36,526 bases of DNA from Rhodospirillaceae bacterium (GCA_023266845.1 JAHFPH010000021.1:1-36526); one strand, 5' to 3'. Counted from the first letter of the stretch, positions 1 through 8,561 are shown. The notes: generated by a model from the sequence alone, not told the origin. Numbers and translations: made by a program.

Positions 1-1516
1 GGACGAGGAAATCCCGGTCGACGACGTCCATGCCGGCGACCGGCTGCGCGTCAGGCCCGGCGACTCGGTGCCGGTGGACGGCGAGGTGATCGAGGGCCGC
101 ACGGCGATCGACGAGTCCACGGTGACCGGCGAGTCGATGCCGGTGGAGAAGGAGCCGGGATCGAAGGTGGTCGCGGGCACGCTCAACACCACCGGCTCGT
201 TCGTGATGCGGGCGACGAAGGTCGGCGCCGACACCATGCTGTCGCGCATCGTGGCGCTGGTCGCCGAGGCGCAACGCAGCGTCGCGCCGATCCAGGGTCT
301 TGCCGACAAGGTATCGGGCTGGTTCGTGCCGGCGGTCGTCGCTGTCGCCGCGCTGGCCTTCGCCGCATGGGGGGGCTGGGGGCCGGAGCCGCGCTTGGCT
401 TACGGGCTGGTGGCGGCGGTGTCGGTGCTGATCATCGCCTGCCCCTGCGCGCTCGGCCTGGCGACGCCGATGTCGATCATGGTCGGGATCGGCCGCGGCG
501 CCACGGCCGGCATCCTGATCCGCAATGCAGCCGCGCTGGAGCGGTTCGAGAAGGTCGACACCCTGGTTGTGGACAAGACGGGCACGCTGACCGAAGGCCG
601 CCCGAAAGTGGTCGGCGTGGAGGTAGTGGGCGGCACGGCCGGCGACGAAGTATTGCGCCTCGCGGCCTCGGTCGAGCGCGGCAGCGAGCATCCTCTGGCC
701 GCGGCGATCGTGAGTGCGGCCAAGAGTCGCGGCGTTGGCCTCGCCAAAGCCGAAGATTTCGTTTCGGTCACCGGAAAGGGCGTTCAAGCATCCGTCGAAG
801 GCCGCCGCGTAGCCCTCGGAAATATAAAATTGATGCAGGACTTGAAAATCGACGCGGCGGGTCTTGGCGCGCGCGCCGACATTTTGCGCGGCGACGGCGC
901 GACGGTGATGTTTGTGGCCCTCGACGGGCGCGCGGTGGGGCTGGTGGCCGTGGCCGACCCGATCAAGGCCACCACGCCCGGCGCGATCGCCCAGCTAAAG
1001 CGCGACCGCGTGCGCATGGTGATGCTGACCGGCGACAATCGCCGCACGGCCGAAGCGGTCGCGCGCAAGCTGGGCATCGACGAGATCGAGGCCGAAGTGC
1101 TGCCGGCCGACAAGCACGCCATCGTGAACCGCCTCAAAGGGCAGGGGCGGGTGGTGGCGATGGCCGGGGACGGCGTCAACGACGCGCCGGCCCTGGCCGC
1201 GGCCGACATCGGCGTGGCCATGGGCACGGGCACGGACATCGCCATCGAAAGCGCCGCCGTGACGCTGGTGAAGGGCGACCTGGCGGGGATCGCGCGGGCG
1301 CGGGCGCTCAGCCGCGCCACCATGCGCAATATCCGGCAGAATCTGTTCTTCGCCTTCGTCTACAACGCCCTCGGCGTGCCGGTGGCGGCGGGCGCGTTCT
1401 ACCCGGCCTTCGGGGTGCTGTTGAGCCCGGCCATCGCCGCGCTGGCGATGGCCTTGAGCTCGGTTTCCGTGATCGGCAACGCGCTGCGCCTGCGCCGGGT
1501 GAAGCTGGCAGCTTGA
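1..1516 (+). CDS. copA: Cu+-type heavy-metal P1B ATPase, 5'-truncated by the window edge
   Basis: This is the C-terminal two thirds of a metal-exporting P-type ATPase; the reading frame is open from base 2, so the true start lies upstream. It would pump Cu+ or Ag+ out of the cytoplasm using ATP. Visible motifs in order are the actuator TGES, the membrane metal site CPC within [10 protein letters not shown] (about nt 440-448), the phosphorylation motif DKTGTLTEG (Asp codon at 572-574), the SEHPLA motif typical of P1B ATPases, MLTGDN and GDGVNDAP. The final two membrane helices carry a YN pair and a late MALSS, as in CopA. About 505 residues are visible; full CopA proteins run about 730-830, so the metal-binding N-terminus and first helices are missing. 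The CPC motif fits Cu+/Ag+; metal specificity is inferred from family knowledge. Confidence 0.93.
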   Translation, partial: DEEIPVDDVHAGDRLRVRPGDSVPVDGEVIEGRTAIDESTVTGESMPVEKEPGSKVVAGTLNTTGSFVMRATKVGADTMLSRIVALVAEAQRSVAPIQGLADKVSGWFVPAVVAVAALAFAAWGGWGPEPRLAYGLVAAVSVLIIACPCALGLATPMSIMVGIGRGATAGILIRNAAALERFEKVDTLVVDKTGTLTEGRPKVVGVEVVGGTAGDEVLRLAASVERGSEHPLAAAIVSAAKSRGVGLAKAEDFVSVTGKGVQASVEGRRVALGNIKLMQDLKIDAAGLGARADILRGDGATVMFVALDGRAVGLVAVADPIKATTPGAIAQLKRDRVRMVMLTGDNRRTAEAVARKLGIDEIEAEVLPADKHAIVNRLKGQGRVVAMAGDGVNDAPALAAADIGVAMGTGTDIAIESAAVTLVKGDLAGIARARALSRATMRNIRQNLFFAFVYNALGVPVAAGAFYPAFGVLLSPAIAALAMALSSVSVIGNALRLRRVKLAA

Positions 1517-1559
1517 GGCCCGGGCGCTTCGCAGTTGGGCGGTTTCCACGCGGCGGAAA

Positions 1560-1573
1560 CTGATCTGGATCAA
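1560..1573 (+). promoter_or_regulatory. FNR/FixK box upstream of ftsH
   Basis: CTGATCTGGATCAA matches the FNR/FixK consensus TTGAT-N4-ATCAA at all but the first base. Its centre is 60 bases before the ftsH ATG, so activation from -41.5 would start transcription near 1608. I see no strong -10 hexamer there. The 23 bases 1555-1577 recur exactly at 3978-4000. Confidence 0.75.
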
Positions 1574-1626
1574 GGCGCTATGCCTCGGGATAGCGGAAAC
1601 TCCTTCAATCGTAAGCAGGAGAGCGC

Positions 1627-3462
1627 ATGGAACGAGGAACCAAGATCAACCTGTGGTACGTGCTTCTTGCCCTGTTCGGGGTGATTTTTCTGCGCGATCT
1701 TTGGGTCGCGCAGCAGCACATCGAGCCGATCCCCTACAGCGAATTCCAAAGCCTGCTGGCGGCCAACAAGATCGACGAGATCGTGATCGGCGAAACCCGC
1801 ATTTCCGGCACGTTCAAGCAGCCGGAGGAGGGCCGCAAGACCCATTTCGTGACCACGCGCGTCGAGCCGGGGCTGGCGGAGCTTCTGGCCAAGAACAACG
1901 TGAAGTTTTCGGCGCAAACCGAATCCGGCGTGATGAAGACGTTGCTGGCCTGGCTGCTGCCGGCCATAGGCTTCTGGCTGGTGTGGATGTTCCTGGTCCG
2001 TCCGATGGCCGAGCGCCAGGCCGGCGGGCTTATGTCGATCGGCAAGAGCCGCGCGAAGATCTATCTGGAGAAGGACACCAAGGTCACCTTTGCCGACGTC
2101 GCCGGCGTCGACGAGGCGAAGGACGAGCTGAAAGAGGTCGTCGGTTTCCTCAAGGCGCCCGACAAATACGGCCGGCTGGGCGCGCGAATTCCGAAAGGCG
2201 TGCTGTTGGTGGGGCCGCCGGGCACCGGCAAGACGCTGCTTGCCCGCGCGGTGGCTGGCGAGGCGGGGGTTCCGTTCTTCTCGATTAGCGGCTCCGAGTT
2301 CGTGGAGATGTTCGTCGGTGTCGGCGCGGCGCGCGTGCGCGACCTGTTCGAGCAGGCGCGCAAGCACGCGCCCTGCATCATCTTCATCGACGAGCTCGAC
2401 GCGCTCGGCCGGGCGCGCGGGACCTTCAACCTTGGCGGCCACGACGAGAAGGAACAGACCCTCAACCAGTTGCTGGCGGAGCTCGACGGCTTCGATCCGA
2501 GCGGCGGCATCGTGCTGCTGGCCGCGACCAACCGGCCCGAGATCCTCGATCCGGCGCTGCTGAGGGCGGGGCGCTTCGACCGGCAGGTGCTGGTCGATCG
2601 TCCCGACAAGAAGGGCCGCACCGATATTTTGAAGGTGCATCTGCGCAAAGTGCGCCTGGCGCCCGAGCTCGACCCCGAACAGGTGGCCGCGCTGACGCCC
2701 GGTTTCACCGGCGCCGATTTGGCGAACCTGGTCAACGAGGCGGCCCTGCTCGCCACCCGCCGCGGCGCGGAGGCGGTCGGCCAGGAGGATTTCACGCAGG
2801 CGATCGAACGCATCGTCGCGGGCCTGGAAAAGAAGAATCGAATCCTCAATCCGCACGAGCGCGAGGTGATCGCCCACCATGAAATGGGCCACGCCATCAT
2901 GGCGCTGGCCATACCCGGCTCGGACCCCGTGCAGAAGGTGTCGATCATCCCGCGCGGCGTATCCGCCCTCGGCTACACAATCCAGCGCCCGACCGAGGAC
3001 CGTTTCCTGATGTCCAGGGCCGAATTGGAAAACAAGATCGCCGTGCTTCTGGGCGGGCGCGCCGCTGAGAGCGTTATCTTCGCCGAGCCGTCGACCGGCG
3101 CCGCGGACGACCTGCAAAAGGTGACCGAGATCGCGCGCAGCATCGTCGCCCGCTTCGGGATGACCAGCGAAATGGGCCAGATCGTGTACGAGGCGGAAAC
3201 AAGCCCGTTCCTGCCGTCGGCCGGTCCGCTGTCGTGGCAACAGCGCCGCTACAGCGAGTCGACCGCGACCGAGATCGACAAGGCGGTGCGCGGCATCGTC
3301 GAAAAGGAGTTCGGCCGCGCGGCGGCCCTTTTGAAGCGCAACCGCGTCATCCTCGAACGCGGCGCAAGGGAGTTGTTGGCGCGTGAGACGCTCGGCGCGG
3401 ACGAGCTTGCGCGCGTCACGGTGGGATTACAGGCCGATATCCCCCATGCGAAGGCCGGATGA
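1627..3462 (+). CDS. ftsH: ATP-dependent zinc metalloprotease FtsH
   Basis: Membrane-anchored AAA+ protease that extracts and degrades damaged membrane proteins and some regulators. At 611 residues it is slightly shorter than typical FtsH (about 640). There are two N-terminal membrane segments (about 8-23 and 105-124) flanking a short periplasmic domain. The AAA domain has Walker A GPPGTGKT (196-203), pore loop MFVG (228-231), Walker B IIFIDE (251-256) and the second region of homology near 302-319. The zinc site is HEMGH (418-422), where most FtsH proteins have HEAGH, and a third ligand is likely D495. The start is supported by AGGAGA just upstream. A preceding FNR/FixK box suggests a low-oxygen-induced copy, probably additional to a housekeeping FtsH elsewhere; that last point is inference. 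The stop overlaps the next start. Confidence 0.96.
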   Translation: MERGTKINLWYVLLALFGVIFLRDLWVAQQHIEPIPYSEFQSLLAANKIDEIVIGETRISGTFKQPEEGRKTHFVTTRVEPGLAELLAKNNVKFSAQTESGVMKTLLAWLLPAIGFWLVWMFLVRPMAERQAGGLMSIGKSRAKIYLEKDTKVTFADVAGVDEAKDELKEVVGFLKAPDKYGRLGARIPKGVLLVGPPGTGKTLLARAVAGEAGVPFFSISGSEFVEMFVGVGAARVRDLFEQARKHAPCIIFIDELDALGRARGTFNLGGHDEKEQTLNQLLAELDGFDPSGGIVLLAATNRPEILDPALLRAGRFDRQVLVDRPDKKGRTDILKVHLRKVRLAPELDPEQVAALTPGFTGADLANLVNEAALLATRRGAEAVGQEDFTQAIERIVAGLEKKNRILNPHEREVIAHHEMGHAIMALAIPGSDPVQKVSIIPRGVSALGYTIQRPTEDRFLMSRAELENKIAVLLGGRAAESVIFAEPSTGAADDLQKVTEIARSIVARFGMTSEMGQIVYEAETSPFLPSAGPLSWQQRRYSESTATEIDKAVRGIVEKEFGRAAALLKRNRVILERGARELLARETLGADELARVTVGLQADIPHAKAG

Positions 3463-3947
3463 CGGCCGCGACGCCGGACGCAACCCGCGCCGCTTCGCGG
3501 ATGTCGTTGCGGCGATGGACGGCGACGCGCAGGTATTTGGGAACGATCGCAGCAGGCAACATGGTGTGGGAGGCCGCGCATCTGCCGCTATATTCGTTAT
3601 GGGTCAAGGCCAAGCCGGCAGCTCTGGCCTACACGGTGCTGCATTGCGTGCTTGGCGACGTGTTGATCGCCGCCAGCGCGCTTGCGATCGCCATTGCCAC
3701 GATCGGCCGCGGAGCGTGGACATCCGCCGCCGGTTCATACCGCGCGGTTGCGTGCTTGGCCGTTGCGTTCGGCCTTGGCTACACGGTGTTCAGCGAATGG
3801 CTGAACGTGACCGTACGGCAAGGCTGGGCCTATTCGCCCTGGATGCCTCTGGTCCCGCCGTTCGGCACCGGGCTTTCGCCGCTTTTGCAATGGGTTGTCG
3901 TGCCTTTGTTGGCTTTCTGGTTCGCCGGCCGGCGACCGGCCGGCTGA
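3459..3947 (+). CDS. Small multi-spanning membrane protein of unknown function
   Basis: A 162-residue protein I do not recognise as a named family. After a basic N-terminus of about 25 residues it shows about four hydrophobic stretches (roughly 28-48, 55-80, 92-112 and 138-158), so it is an integral inner-membrane protein. The segment MVWEAAHLPLYSLW and a WAYSPWMP loop are tryptophan-rich and may mark a conserved pocket. Its ATG overlaps the ftsH stop as ATGA, so the two are translationally coupled and the protein may be an FtsH partner or substrate. No catalytic motif is visible. Confidence 0.8.
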   Translation: MTAATPDATRAASRMSLRRWTATRRYLGTIAAGNMVWEAAHLPLYSLWVKAKPAALAYTVLHCVLGDVLIAASALAIAIATIGRGAWTSAAGSYRAVACLAVAFGLGYTVFSEWLNVTVRQGWAYSPWMPLVPPFGTGLSPLLQWVVVPLLAFWFAGRRPAG

Positions 3948-3982
3948 GTGGGCACGCCGCACAACCTTCCACCTAGGGGAAA

Positions 3983-3996
3983 CTGATCTGGATCAA
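3983..3996 (+). promoter_or_regulatory. FNR/FixK box upstream of the Spy-like operon
   Basis: CTGATCTGGATCAA, identical to the ftsH box, with identical flanks over 23 bases (3978-4000). Its centre is about 61 bases before the ATG at 4051, giving a predicted start near 4031. A weak CATCTT lies at the -10 position. Confidence 0.75.
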
Positions 3997-4050
3997 GGCG
4001 TTGACTAAAAATTCGGGCCATCTTCGCAAAATAACCTGGAGGAGTTGGCC

Positions 4051-4629
4051 ATGAAGACATTGACCCCGATCGCCTTGGTTCTTGGCCTCGCCCTGGCAGG
4101 CACACCAAGCACGGCGCAGCAGAGCGCCGATCCGCATGCGCATCAGGCACCGCCGCCGGCTGCGGGCAAGCACTTGTCGACGCCAAATGTGCCGAGCCCC
4201 GGTATGGGCGGCATGATGGGCGGGCAGGGCATGAACATGATGCAGGACGGCCCCGGCATGCAGGGCATGCAGATGGGGCCGGGCAAGCACGTCGAAGGGC
4301 GGTTGGCGTTCCTGCGCGCCGAGATCGGCATCAGCGAGGTTCAGACCCCGGCGTGGAATTCCTTCGCCGACGCGGTGCGCAAGGCCAGTAAAGACATGAT
4401 GATGGCGATGCCGATGATGGCGCCCAAAGCCGCGAAGGGCGACTGGCTCGGCAACCTGGAACGGCACGAAAAGATGATGGCGTCGCATATCGAAAGCCTG
4501 CACGCGATCCGCGCCAGCGCCGAGCCGCTCTACGCCGCCCTTAGCGAGGATCAGAAGCGCATTGCCAACGAACTGATGGCAGGACCGATGGGTCCGATGG
4601 GCGGCATGAGCCAGATGATGCGGATGTAG
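4051..4629 (+). CDS. Spy/CpxP-like (LTXXQ) periplasmic protein, Met/His-rich
   Basis: A 192-residue exported protein. MKTLTPIALVLGLALAGTPSTAQQ is a typical Sec signal peptide. A Met- and Gly-rich, His-containing linker (about residues 50-85) could bind Cu+ or other soft metals. The rest is predicted helical, with two repeats of the Spy/CpxP type, the second reading LSEDQKRIAN, a variant of the LTXXQ motif. Family members are envelope-stress chaperones or metal-stress proteins. I chose ATG 4051, which has GGAGGAG at 4038-4044, over an upstream in-frame TTG at 4045. It heads a three-gene operon controlled by an FNR/FixK box. The metal role is inferred from composition and from the nearby copper pump. 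Confidence 0.82.
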   Translation: MKTLTPIALVLGLALAGTPSTAQQSADPHAHQAPPPAAGKHLSTPNVPSPGMGGMMGGQGMNMMQDGPGMQGMQMGPGKHVEGRLAFLRAEIGISEVQTPAWNSFADAVRKASKDMMMAMPMMAPKAAKGDWLGNLERHEKMMASHIESLHAIRASAEPLYAALSEDQKRIANELMAGPMGPMGGMSQMMRM

Positions 4630-4642
4630 GAGGGGCAACAAG

Positions 4643-4867
4643 ATGGACGCGATCACAGGTGTTCTCTGGCGGCACCGCGCCGCGATCGCGGCGGCGGTGT
4701 TCGTGGGTGCGGCGGCCTATCTGCTGTGGAGCGAGCACCGGCCGCATGTGCTGGGGGTGTTGCCGTACCTTTTGCTGTTGGCGTGCCCGTTGATGCACGT
4801 TTTCATGCATGGCGGACACGGCGGCCACGGCCACGATCACGACCGCGGCGGGGACAAGAAGCCATGA
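4643..4867 (+). CDS. DUF2933 small membrane protein with His-rich tail
   Basis: A 74-residue protein with two hydrophobic segments (about 13-29 and 36-54) and the characteristic PYLLLLACPLMHVFMHG block followed by a Gly/His tail (GGHGGHGHDHD). This matches my recollection of the DUF2933 family, often found near copper and silver resistance genes. The His/Met-rich tail suggests metal binding. It starts 13 bases after the Spy-like gene, with AGGAGGGG upstream of the ATG, and its stop overlaps the next start as ATGA. The biochemical function is unknown. Confidence 0.85.
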   Translation: MDAITGVLWRHRAAIAAAVFVGAAAYLLWSEHRPHVLGVLPYLLLLACPLMHVFMHGGHGGHGHDHDRGGDKKP

Positions 4868-5514
4868 GCGAACTCGTGCCGGCCTATGGATTGTGGCTCC
4901 TTGCGGCGATCAACGCGGCGGTGTTCATTCTGTTCGCCTTCAGCTTCACCAAGCCCCAGTCGCTGCGCGATTGGCGGTCCTTCGGCGCGTATTCCGCGTT
5001 CATTGTGGCGCTGTTCGCGGAGATGTACGGATTCCCGCTGACGATCTATCTGCTGTCGGGCTGGATTCAGACGCGCTACCCGCAACTCGATCTGCTGAGT
5101 CACGACGCCGGGCATTTGTGGTCCACGCTGTTCGGTTGGCAGGGCGATCCGCATCTGAGCCCGGCGCACATTTTCAGCAACGTATTGATCGCGGCTGGGT
5201 TTGTGCTGATAGCGTTAGCCTGGCCGGTGCTGCACGAGGCCCAACGCGCCGGGCGGCTGGCCGTCGCTGGGCCTTACGCGTGGGTGCGCCATCCGCAATA
5301 TGCCGGGTTTATCGCTATCCTGACCGGCTTCATGCTGCAATGGCCGACGCTGCTGACGTTGGCGATGTATCCGCCGCTGGTCGCGATGTATGTCATTCTT
5401 GCGCGACGTGAAGAGCGAGAGGCCCTAAAACAGTTCGGTGACGCTTACAGACGTTATGCAGTTGCAGTCCCCGCATGGATTCCAGTTAGACGTCCGCAAG
5501 TCGGCCCAGCCTAA
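4864..5514 (+). CDS. Isoprenylcysteine carboxyl methyltransferase-family (ICMT/PEMT-like) membrane methyltransferase
   Basis: A 216-residue integral membrane protein with about five hydrophobic segments. The C-terminal half has the family hallmarks RHPQYAG (SAM-binding region) and EEREALKQFGDAYRRY (the EE-x-L-x-x-x-FG-x-x-YxxY motif). Bacterial members methylate unknown small-molecule, lipid or protein substrates; the eukaryotic prenyl-cysteine substrate should not be assumed. It is translationally coupled to the DUF2933 gene, and this pairing recurs in metal-resistance neighbourhoods as I recall it. It ends the operon led by the Spy-like gene. Confidence 0.87.
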   Translation: MSELVPAYGLWLLAAINAAVFILFAFSFTKPQSLRDWRSFGAYSAFIVALFAEMYGFPLTIYLLSGWIQTRYPQLDLLSHDAGHLWSTLFGWQGDPHLSPAHIFSNVLIAAGFVLIALAWPVLHEAQRAGRLAVAGPYAWVRHPQYAGFIAILTGFMLQWPTLLTLAMYPPLVAMYVILARREEREALKQFGDAYRRYAVAVPAWIPVRRPQVGPA

Positions 5515-5533
5515 GATTCTTTGCCACTTGCGG
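5494..5533 (+). repeat. Inverted repeat at the operon end, possible terminator
   Basis: CCGCAAGT (5494-5501) pairs perfectly with ACTTGCGG (5526-5533) across a 24-base loop that includes the methyltransferase stop codon. The long loop and lack of a strong T-tract (only TTTCTG shortly after) make it a weak intrinsic-terminator candidate. The rest of the gap to the next box shows nothing else convincing. Confidence 0.3.
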
Positions 5534-5646
5534 CCGATATTTCTGTAGCAGTTTTAGAACCCAACTAAAAAATCAAGTTGATTCCAACCTTAGGGTATCC
5601 GACTTACTCAAGCGGCTATTGGGCCGAGCGGGAAGACACTGCACGG

Positions 5647-5660
5647 ATGATTTACATCAA
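5647..5660 (+). promoter_or_regulatory. FNR/FixK box upstream of the ABC-TMD gene
   Basis: ATGATTTACATCAA has one mismatch to TTGAT-N4-ATCAA, at the first base. CATTAT at 5684-5689 sits where a -10 element is expected for a -41.5 activator site, predicting a start near 5695. That supports translation from 5771 rather than from the ATG at 5660, which overlaps the box. Confidence 0.75.
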
Positions 5661-5770
5661 TGTATCAAGCCCCTAGGACCGGGCATTATCCAATGGTTTG
5701 GCGCCGCGCGCCGGAGCTTGGATGGTGTGTGCGGCACCGATCCGCCAGAAACTCCGATGCGAAACGTGGA

Positions 5771-6793
5771 ATGAACGTGGCATCAAGCGTACTGAATAGC
5801 GAAGGTGGCAAAGCGCTGCCGCCCGTCGTACGCGCCCTGCCGAAGTCGATCTACGGCTACGTTTGGCGCGTTACCGGCCGGCATCAATTCTTCGTCTGCG
5901 CGCTGTCGATCGTCGTCTTCCTGATGAGCGCGATACCGCTGGAGCTGCAGCGTCGCATCGTGAACGACGTGATCCGTGCCGACGATTTCACGGCGCTGAC
6001 CGCCTTGTGCGCGGCCTATGCCGTCGTCGCGCTCGCCATGGGGGCGATAAAACTGGGCTTCAACATCTATCGCGGCTACGTCGGAGAAAAAGCGACGCGG
6101 GAACTGCGCCGCAACATATATTCGTTGACAAGCGCCCTGCCGAGCGGCGACCACACGGCCGAAGTGGAAGGCGTGGAAATCGCCATGGTGGTTTCCGAGG
6201 TCGAGCCGGTCGGCAGTTTTGTGGGCATCAGCATATCCGAACCGTTGCTGCAGGGTGGCCTGTTGCTGACCATATTCTCCTACATGGCGTTTCTTCAGCC
6301 CTGGCTTGCGCTCGTCGCCATTGCGCTGTTTTCTCCGCAACTCGTGTTCGTGCCTCTGATGCAGGCGGCGGTCAACCGTCGTGTTGCGGAACGTATCCAG
6401 GTCATGCGCCACATAAGCACAGGCCTGATCGAAGAAAACGGCCGTCGTCATCTTGGCGGCCCTGGCGCGCCGGACCTGTCGTTCGAATGGCGCATCCGGC
6501 ACGTATTCGGGTTGAATATGCGCATCTTCGGCTGGAAATACTCGATGAACTTCCTGATGAATCTGCTTTATCATAGCGGGGTCGTCGGCATATTGCTGGT
6601 TGGCGGCTGGTTCGTCATGTCCGGGGACACCCAGGTGGGCACGGTTATCGCCTTCATCTCGGGGCTGGCCCAAGTGAACGAACCCTGGGGCGATCTGGTC
6701 AACTACTTCCGCGAAAGCACCACCGCCCAGACGAAGTACCGGATGATCGAAAACGTATTCGGCGGCAAAGCCGGTCGTAACGTTCCGACGTGA
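5771..6793 (+). CDS. Stand-alone ABC transporter transmembrane domain protein (no ATPase domain)
   Basis: A 340-residue protein with the layout of a type-I ABC exporter membrane domain. There are about six hydrophobic segments (one pair near residues 38-100, one near 165-205, one near 275-315) and coupling-helix-like stretches such as EKATRELRRNIYSLTSALP. The chain ends where an exporter would enter its nucleotide-binding domain, and no Walker A, LSGGQ or Walker B motif occurs here or in the next gene. It may belong to the six-TM ABC_membrane_3-type family, which I recall as lacking an ATPase. The start was chosen because an upstream in-frame ATG at 5660 lies inside the FNR/FixK box; the Shine-Dalgarno at 5771 (GTGGA) is weak. 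Substrate and energy source are unknown. Confidence 0.75.
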   Translation: MNVASSVLNSEGGKALPPVVRALPKSIYGYVWRVTGRHQFFVCALSIVVFLMSAIPLELQRRIVNDVIRADDFTALTALCAAYAVVALAMGAIKLGFNIYRGYVGEKATRELRRNIYSLTSALPSGDHTAEVEGVEIAMVVSEVEPVGSFVGISISEPLLQGGLLLTIFSYMAFLQPWLALVAIALFSPQLVFVPLMQAAVNRRVAERIQVMRHISTGLIEENGRRHLGGPGAPDLSFEWRIRHVFGLNMRIFGWKYSMNFLMNLLYHSGVVGILLVGGWFVMSGDTQVGTVIAFISGLAQVNEPWGDLVNYFRESTTAQTKYRMIENVFGGKAGRNVPT

Positions 6794-6797
6794 CGCG

Positions 6798-7985
6798 ATG
6801 CGCCGGGCGCTGGGCGTGACGTTGCTTGTCGGCTACGGCCTCGGTGTCATCATCGGGGCCGGCATTTACGTCTTGGTCGGAACGGTGATCGCGGTCGCCG
6901 GCCCGTTCGCGTTGCTGTCTTTTCTGCTGGCCGGGTTGCTCGCCGCGCTGGTCGCGGCCTGTTACGGCGAGCTGGCGGCGCGGTTTCCCGACGCGGCCGG
7001 GGCTGCGGCCTATGTGAAAGAGGCGTTCGGGTCCGACCGGCTGTCGCTGATCGTGGGGCTGGCGACCGGCGCGGTCGTGCTGGTGGCCACCGCCGCGTTG
7101 GCGCGTGGCAGCGCCGGCTATGCCCAGTATTTCGTCGACCTGCCCGCGCCCGCGATCGCGGCGGCGCTGTGCATTGCCGCCACGCTGGTGGCATGTGCGG
7201 GCGTGCGCGAGAGCGTATCGATCGCCGGGCTGATGTCGGTCATCGAGATTGCCGGCCTGCTGCTGGTCGTTGCCGCGGGTTGGGTAAACCTGCCGTCGCT
7301 TTCCGCATCGCTGGCGTCGGCGCCGCAGCTGCTGGCTGCCTTCGATCCGGGTGGCGTGGCGGCCGGCACGTTTCTGGCTTTCTTCGCCTATATCGGATTC
7401 GAGAACATGGCGAATATGGCGGAAGAGACGCATGATTTCGAGCGCACCATGCCGCGCGCCATGCTGATCAGCCTGGCCTTGAGCACCACCCTTTATCTTC
7501 TGGTCGTCGCCGTTGCGCTTGCCGTCCCGCCCACCGGCGATTCGCAGACGCCCCTACTGGCGATCGGAGAGAAAGCAGGATGGTATTCGCCGGGATTATT
7601 CGCGGCGATCGCGTTGATCGCCGTATCCAACGGCGTATTGATCGAGATCCTGATGTTGTCGCGGCTGCTCTATGGCATGGCGCGCCGCGGCTGGCTGCCC
7701 GGACGGTTCGGCGCGCTAAATGCCCGCACCGCCGCGCCGATGGCGGCGACCGTGGCGTCGGGGGCGGGGGTGCTTTTGCTGGCGATCGCATGGGACGTCG
7801 CGTTGCTGGCCTCGGCGGCGAGCGCGTTCACCCTGTTGATCTTCGCCACGGTCAGTGCGGCATTGTGGCGCATCCAAGGGCGCCTGCCGCGCCAACGCGG
7901 ATTCCGGGTTCCGCGTTTCGTTCCGCGTTTGGCCGTCGTGCTTTGCCTCGGCCTTGCCCTAATCCAACTCGCCGTCAGCCGCTGA
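6798..7985 (+). CDS. APC-superfamily amino acid permease
   Basis: A 395-residue secondary transporter with about 11-12 hydrophobic segments. The first helix carries GYGLGVIIGAGIYVLVG, the glycine-rich substrate-binding segment of APC transporters, and YGELAARFPDAAGAAAYVKEAFG follows helix 2 as in the family. FFAYIGFENMANMAEE near residue 195-210 is the helix 6 signature. At under 400 residues it is on the short side, mostly through a minimal N-terminus. It starts 4 bases after the ABC-TMD stop, so the two are probably co-transcribed from the box at 5647. The substrate, presumably an amino acid or polyamine, cannot be read from sequence. Confidence 0.9.
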   Translation: MRRALGVTLLVGYGLGVIIGAGIYVLVGTVIAVAGPFALLSFLLAGLLAALVAACYGELAARFPDAAGAAAYVKEAFGSDRLSLIVGLATGAVVLVATAALARGSAGYAQYFVDLPAPAIAAALCIAATLVACAGVRESVSIAGLMSVIEIAGLLLVVAAGWVNLPSLSASLASAPQLLAAFDPGGVAAGTFLAFFAYIGFENMANMAEETHDFERTMPRAMLISLALSTTLYLLVVAVALAVPPTGDSQTPLLAIGEKAGWYSPGLFAAIALIAVSNGVLIEILMLSRLLYGMARRGWLPGRFGALNARTAAPMAATVASGAGVLLLAIAWDVALLASAASAFTLLIFATVSAALWRIQGRLPRQRGFRVPRFVPRLAVVLCLGLALIQLAVSR

Positions 7986-8015
7986 TTTCCGGCGCCCCAT
8001 CGGCCGAGGCGCGCA

Positions 8016-8051
8016 GAAAGCAAAAGGCCCCGCGCGCAGGATCGCGGGGCC
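8016..8051 (-). terminator. Intrinsic terminator of hsp20
   Basis: A perfect 9-bp stem, GGCCCCGCG (8026-8034) with CGCGGGGCC (8043-8051), encloses an 8-base loop. On the minus strand it is followed by TTTTGCTTTC, so it terminates the hsp20 transcript 28 bases after its stop codon. On the plus strand it may also stop read-through from the permease gene, though without a T-tract. Confidence 0.8.
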
Positions 8052-8078
8052 CATGCTTGTGCGCCGATGGCGCCGCGG

Positions 8079-8561
8079 TCACCCCGCCTTGATGTCGATC
8101 TTCTTGGTCTTCGATTCGGCGCCGGCCGGTTTCGGCAGGACAACCTTGAGTACGCCCTTGGCGAAGGTGGCGTTGACCTTTCCGGCATCCACGCCCGCGG
8201 GCAGCTGCAGCGACCGCAGGAACGAGCCGTAACTGCGCTCGCTCATGTAATAGTCCTTCTTGGATTCCTCCTTCTGCGCCTTCTTCTCGCCCTTGATGGT
8301 CAGCATGTCATTGTCAAGCGTGACCTGGATGTCCTTTTCGTCGACGCCCGGCAATTCAGCTTCCACTTCAATCGCCTTGTCCGTTTCTTTCACGTCCATC
8401 GACGGCGCAAGCAGATGCGCGCCATTGCCGTTGCTAGGCGCCAGATAGCCGCCCATCGTGGTATCGAACAGGCGGTTCATCTCGCGCTGGAAGGCTTGGA
8501 AAGGATCGTCATTGCGGGCGGCCTCGGCTCTCCGGCCGAGTGGGATCATCGAGCGAAACAT
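8079..8561 (-). CDS. Small heat shock protein, Hsp20/alpha-crystallin family
   Basis: A 160-residue ATP-independent holdase that binds unfolding proteins and hands them to Hsp70/ClpB. The N-terminal arm (about 1-45) includes DPFQAFQREMNRLFD. The alpha-crystallin domain follows from about 50 to 150, with the conserved ELPGVDEKDIQVTLDNDMLTI region and the FAKGVLKVVLPKP motif. The C-terminal IDI is the I-x-I motif used in oligomerisation. I chose the ATG at 8561 because GGAGGG lies 6 bases before it; an upstream TTG at 8567 is in frame but unlikely. It is divergent from the phasin gene, with two FNR/FixK boxes between them. Confidence 0.95.
   Translation of the reverse strand: MFRSMIPLGRRAEAARNDDPFQAFQREMNRLFDTTMGGYLAPSNGNGAHLLAPSMDVKETDKAIEVEAELPGVDEKDIQVTLDNDMLTIKGEKKAQKEESKKDYYMSERSYGSFLRSLQLPAGVDAGKVNATFAKGVLKVVLPKPAGAESKTKKIDIKAG

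Noticed and set aside
1570-3240. A 556-codon open frame on the minus strand opposite ftsH.
   Set aside because: It is an antisense shadow in high-GC DNA. Its product is Arg/His/Gln/Asp-rich with no domain, and the plus strand carries complete FtsH motifs.
5551-5570. TTTTAG / CTAAAA hairpin after the methyltransferase gene as a terminator.
   Set aside because: A six-base, AT-only stem is too weak to terminate.
5571-5583. AATCAA-G-TTGATT, an inverted arrangement of FNR-like half-sites.
   Set aside because: The half-sites point outward and are one base apart, not the TTGAT-N4-ATCAA geometry. A proper box lies 70 bases downstream.
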